Assembly (NCBI RefSeq): GCF_035994185.1
Contig: NZ_CP108538.1
Span: forward strand, 1,426,001-1,490,000
Origin: Streptomyces sp. NBC_01217
GTDB taxonomy: Bacteria; Actinomycetota; Actinomycetes; Streptomycetales; Streptomycetaceae
DNA length: 64,000 bases
Reading direction: 5' to 3'
The notes beneath the pieces are model-generated. The model searched no databases. It saw only the letters and a program-made list of their open reading frames with translations, and was not told the origin of the DNA. Shown here piece by piece: positions 62,079 to 64,000 of this stretch (positions are counted from its first letter, which is position 1; every line of letters starts with the position of its first letter). The position numbers were made by a program, and so were the translations under genes.

Positions 62079-64000
62079 TCAGTTACCTGCGCTCTCCACG
62101 ACCGCCGCCCATTCGTCCAGCAGCGCCTGCGCGGAGGCGTCGTCCGGACCCTCGGCCCACAAATGGGTGACCGCCTCGGCCGGGTCGGGAAGCACCATCA
62201 CCCAGCGCCCGTCGGCCTCGACGACCCGCACACCGTCCGTCGTATCGACACTGCGGTCCCCCGCGGCCTCCACGACCCGGCGCATGACCAAGCCCTTGAC
62301 CGCCCAGGGTGTGGCCAGATCCCGGCGCAGGACATGGGCGCGGGGAATGCGGGCATCGATCTGGCTGAGGGTGAGCTGGGTCCTCGCGACGAGCCCGATG
62401 AGTCGCACGAAGGCAGCCGATCCGTCGAAGACGCTGCTGAATTCGGGAACGATGAAGCCGCCACGGCCGTCCCCACCGAAGATGGTGCCTTCCTCACGTC
62501 CCACGCGCGTCAGATCGTCGGGCGATGTCGTCGTCCATTCGACCTGTGTGCCGTGGTACGCCGCGACCTGCTCGGCGACCCGCGTCGTGGTCACCGGCAG
62601 CGCCACCCGCCCGCTGCGGCGCTCGGCCGCCACAAGGTCGAGCATCACCAGGAGCGCCCGGTCGTCCTCCACGATCCTGCCCCGCTCGTCGACCAGGGAG
62701 AGCCGCTCACCGACCGGGTCGAACCGCACGCCGAACGCCGCCCGCGCAGAGGAGACGATCTCGCCCAGCCGCACCAGTCCGGAGCGCCGGGTATCGGCGG
62801 ATTCGGTGGGCCTTGATTCGTCGAGTCCGGGGTTGATGGTCAACGCGTCCACGCCGAGCCGTCCCAGCAGGCTGGGCAGGACGAGCCCGGCACTGCCGTT
62901 GGAAGCGTCGACGACAACCTTGAGACCCGCGTCGGCGATCCCCGCGGTGTCCACGTTCCGCAGCAGCGATCCGGTGTACGAGTCGAAGACGCTGGACGGG
63001 AAGTGCAGATCCCCGATCTCCCCGGGGAAGGCACGGCGGTATTCCTGACGTGCGTAGACCCGGTCGAGCTTCCGCTGCCGCGCCTGGGAGAGGTCCGCGC
63101 CCCGCTCGTCGAAGAACATGATGTCGACCGAGTCGGGCACACCGGGAGACGTACGGATCATGATGCCGCCGGCGCTGCCCCGCGCGGTCTGCTGCCGCGC
63201 GACGGGCAGCGGTACGTTCTCCAGGTCCCGGACATCGATGGCGCTGGCCTGGAGCGCCGAGATCACCGCTCGCTTCAGTGCACGGGCGCCGCGGGAGTGG
63301 TCACGGGCGGTGGTGACCGTCGACCCCTTCTTGAGCGTCGTGGCGTATGCCCCGGCAAGCCGGACCGCCAGCTCCGGCGTGATCTCCACGTTCAGGATCC
63401 CGGACACACCGCGGGCCCCGAAGAGATGGGCCTGCCCGCGGGACTCCCAGATCACCGAGGTATTGACGAAGGCACCGGCCTCGATCGTCTTGAACGGGTA
63501 GACACGGACATTGCCCTGAATGATCGATTCCTCACCGACCAGGCACTCGTCCCCGATGACCGCGCCGTCCTCGATGCGGGCGGCCCGCATGACGTCGGTG
63601 TTCTTACCGATCACGCATCCGCGCAGATTGCTCTGCTGGCCGATGTAGACGTTGTCGTGAACCACGGCCCTGTGCAGAAATGCGCCGCTCTTGACGACGA
63701 CGTTCGACCCGATGACCGTGTGCTCGCGAATCTCCGCTCCGGCTTCGACCTTTGCGTAGTCCCCGATGTAGAGGGGGCCCCTCAGTACCGCGTCGGGATG
63801 TACTTCCGCGCCTTCCGCGACCCATACACCCGGCGAGATCTCGAAGCCGTCGATCTCGACGTCTACCTTGCGCTCAAGGACGTCCGCCTGGGCCTTCACA
63901 TAGCTCTCGTGGGTACCGACGTCCTCCCAGTAGCCCTCGGCGACATAGCCGTAGATGGGCTTGCCCTCCTTCATGAGCTGCGGGAAGACATCACCGGACC
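62079..64000 (-). CDS. Mannose-1-phosphate guanylyltransferase fused to degenerate phosphomannomutase domain (N-terminus missing)
   Basis: The gene enters from the right edge; at least 640 residues are seen. First comes the end of the nucleotidyltransferase domain (EGKPIYGYVAEGYWEDVGTHESYVKAQADVLERK), a beta-helix of hexapeptide repeats, then a PGM/PMM-like region. There the catalytic serine loop (usually TASHNP) reads RTSPGVPDS, the metal loop DGDGDR reads DPVGER, the sugar loop GExSG reads GGDGRGG, and the RPSGTEP phosphate loop reads LPDPAEA. The mutase part is therefore probably inactive and structural. The first part likely makes GDP-mannose; ManC activity of the S. coelicolor counterpart is recalled, not checked. 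Confidence 0.88.
   Translation of the reverse strand, partial: SGDVFPQLMKEGKPIYGYVAEGYWEDVGTHESYVKAQADVLERKVDVEIDGFEISPGVWVAEGAEVHPDAVLRGPLYIGDYAKVEAGAEIREHTVIGSNVVVKSGAFLHRAVVHDNVYIGQQSNLRGCVIGKNTDVMRAARIEDGAVIGDECLVGEESIIQGNVRVYPFKTIEAGAFVNTSVIWESRGQAHLFGARGVSGILNVEITPELAVRLAGAYATTLKKGSTVTTARDHSRGARALKRAVISALQASAIDVRDLENVPLPVARQQTARGSAGGIMIRTSPGVPDSVDIMFFDERGADLSQARQRKLDRVYARQEYRRAFPGEIGDLHFPSSVFDSYTGSLLRNVDTAGIADAGLKVVVDASNGSAGLVLPSLLGRLGVDALTINPGLDESRPTESADTRRSGLVRLGEIVSSARAAFGVRFDPVGERLSLVDERGRIVEDDRALLVMLDLVAAERRSGRVALPVTTTRVAEQVAAYHGTQVEWTTTSPDDLTRVGREEGTIFGGDGRGGFIVPEFSSVFDGSAAFVRLIGLVARTQLTLSQIDARIPRAHVLRRDLATPWAVKGLVMRRVVEAAGDRSVDTTDGVRVVEADGRWVMVLPDPAEAVTHLWAEGPDDASAQALLDEWAAVVESAGN

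Overview
This 64 kb window is chromosomal DNA of a Streptomyces-type actinobacterium. The evidence is very high G+C with G/C-rich third codon positions, frequent GTG and TTG starts with AGGAGG-like ribosome sites, and actinobacterial gene sets: a third, divergent tuf gene, a GarA-like FHA protein beside FtsR-type and Rv1830-type MerR regulators, and a DUF881/small-basic-protein/DUF881 operon. From memory, the gene order resembles the tuf3-to-gcvP-to-manC part of the S. coelicolor core arm; I could not check this by alignment. No rRNA, CRISPR array, prophage or intact insertion sequence was seen, and I recognised no tRNA.

Layout. 1-11 kb: housekeeping and accessory enzymes (ornithine cyclodeaminase fragment, YigZ, CoA-binding protein, AAC(3)-type acetyltransferase, YbaK deacylase, XRE-cupin regulator divergent from an EamA exporter, hexapeptide acyltransferase, gamma carbonic anhydrase, DedA, thioesterase, MFS transporter, spermidine-synthase-like protein). 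11-15 kb: tuf3 with an unusual structured leader and a possible 51-codon leader ORF, a TVP38 protein and uppP. 15-26 kb: GNAT/TetR pair, PASTA-like lipoprotein, universal stress protein behind a DosR-like box, apolipoprotein N-acyltransferase, a sugar dehydrogenase, and a flavin monooxygenase/TetR pair with two palindromic operators.

26-35 kb: ung, an oligopeptide-binding lipoprotein, two SDR/FabG reductases in an operon, a HipA-like kinase overlapping a DUF3037 gene, a decayed catalase-family gene and a Rieske lipoprotein. 35-42 kb: PPOX proteins, LysR and MocR regulators, and three EamA exporters. 42-51 kb: Clp_N protein, SRPBCC protein, His-rich PadR regulator, PhzF enzyme, CPBP protein, VWA protein and a GCS2 ligase.

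51-64 kb: gcvP under a tandem glycine riboswitch, PRC-barrel protein, dinB, then a leftward block. That block holds a truncated mannose-1-phosphate guanylyltransferase with a degenerate phosphomannomutase-like domain, DUF881-Sbp-DUF881, GarA-like FHA protein, FtsR-like MerR, bifunctional nuclease and a second MerR. Its gene order parallels the mycobacterial garA-Rv1828-Rv1829-Rv1830 cluster, linking envelope growth, division control and amino-acid metabolism.

The most interesting observations are the compound leader of tuf3, the loss of all four catalytic loops in the phosphomannomutase-like domain at the right edge, the HipA-like/DUF3037 pair, tandem 15-bp repeats before the Rieske gene, and several clear operator palindromes.
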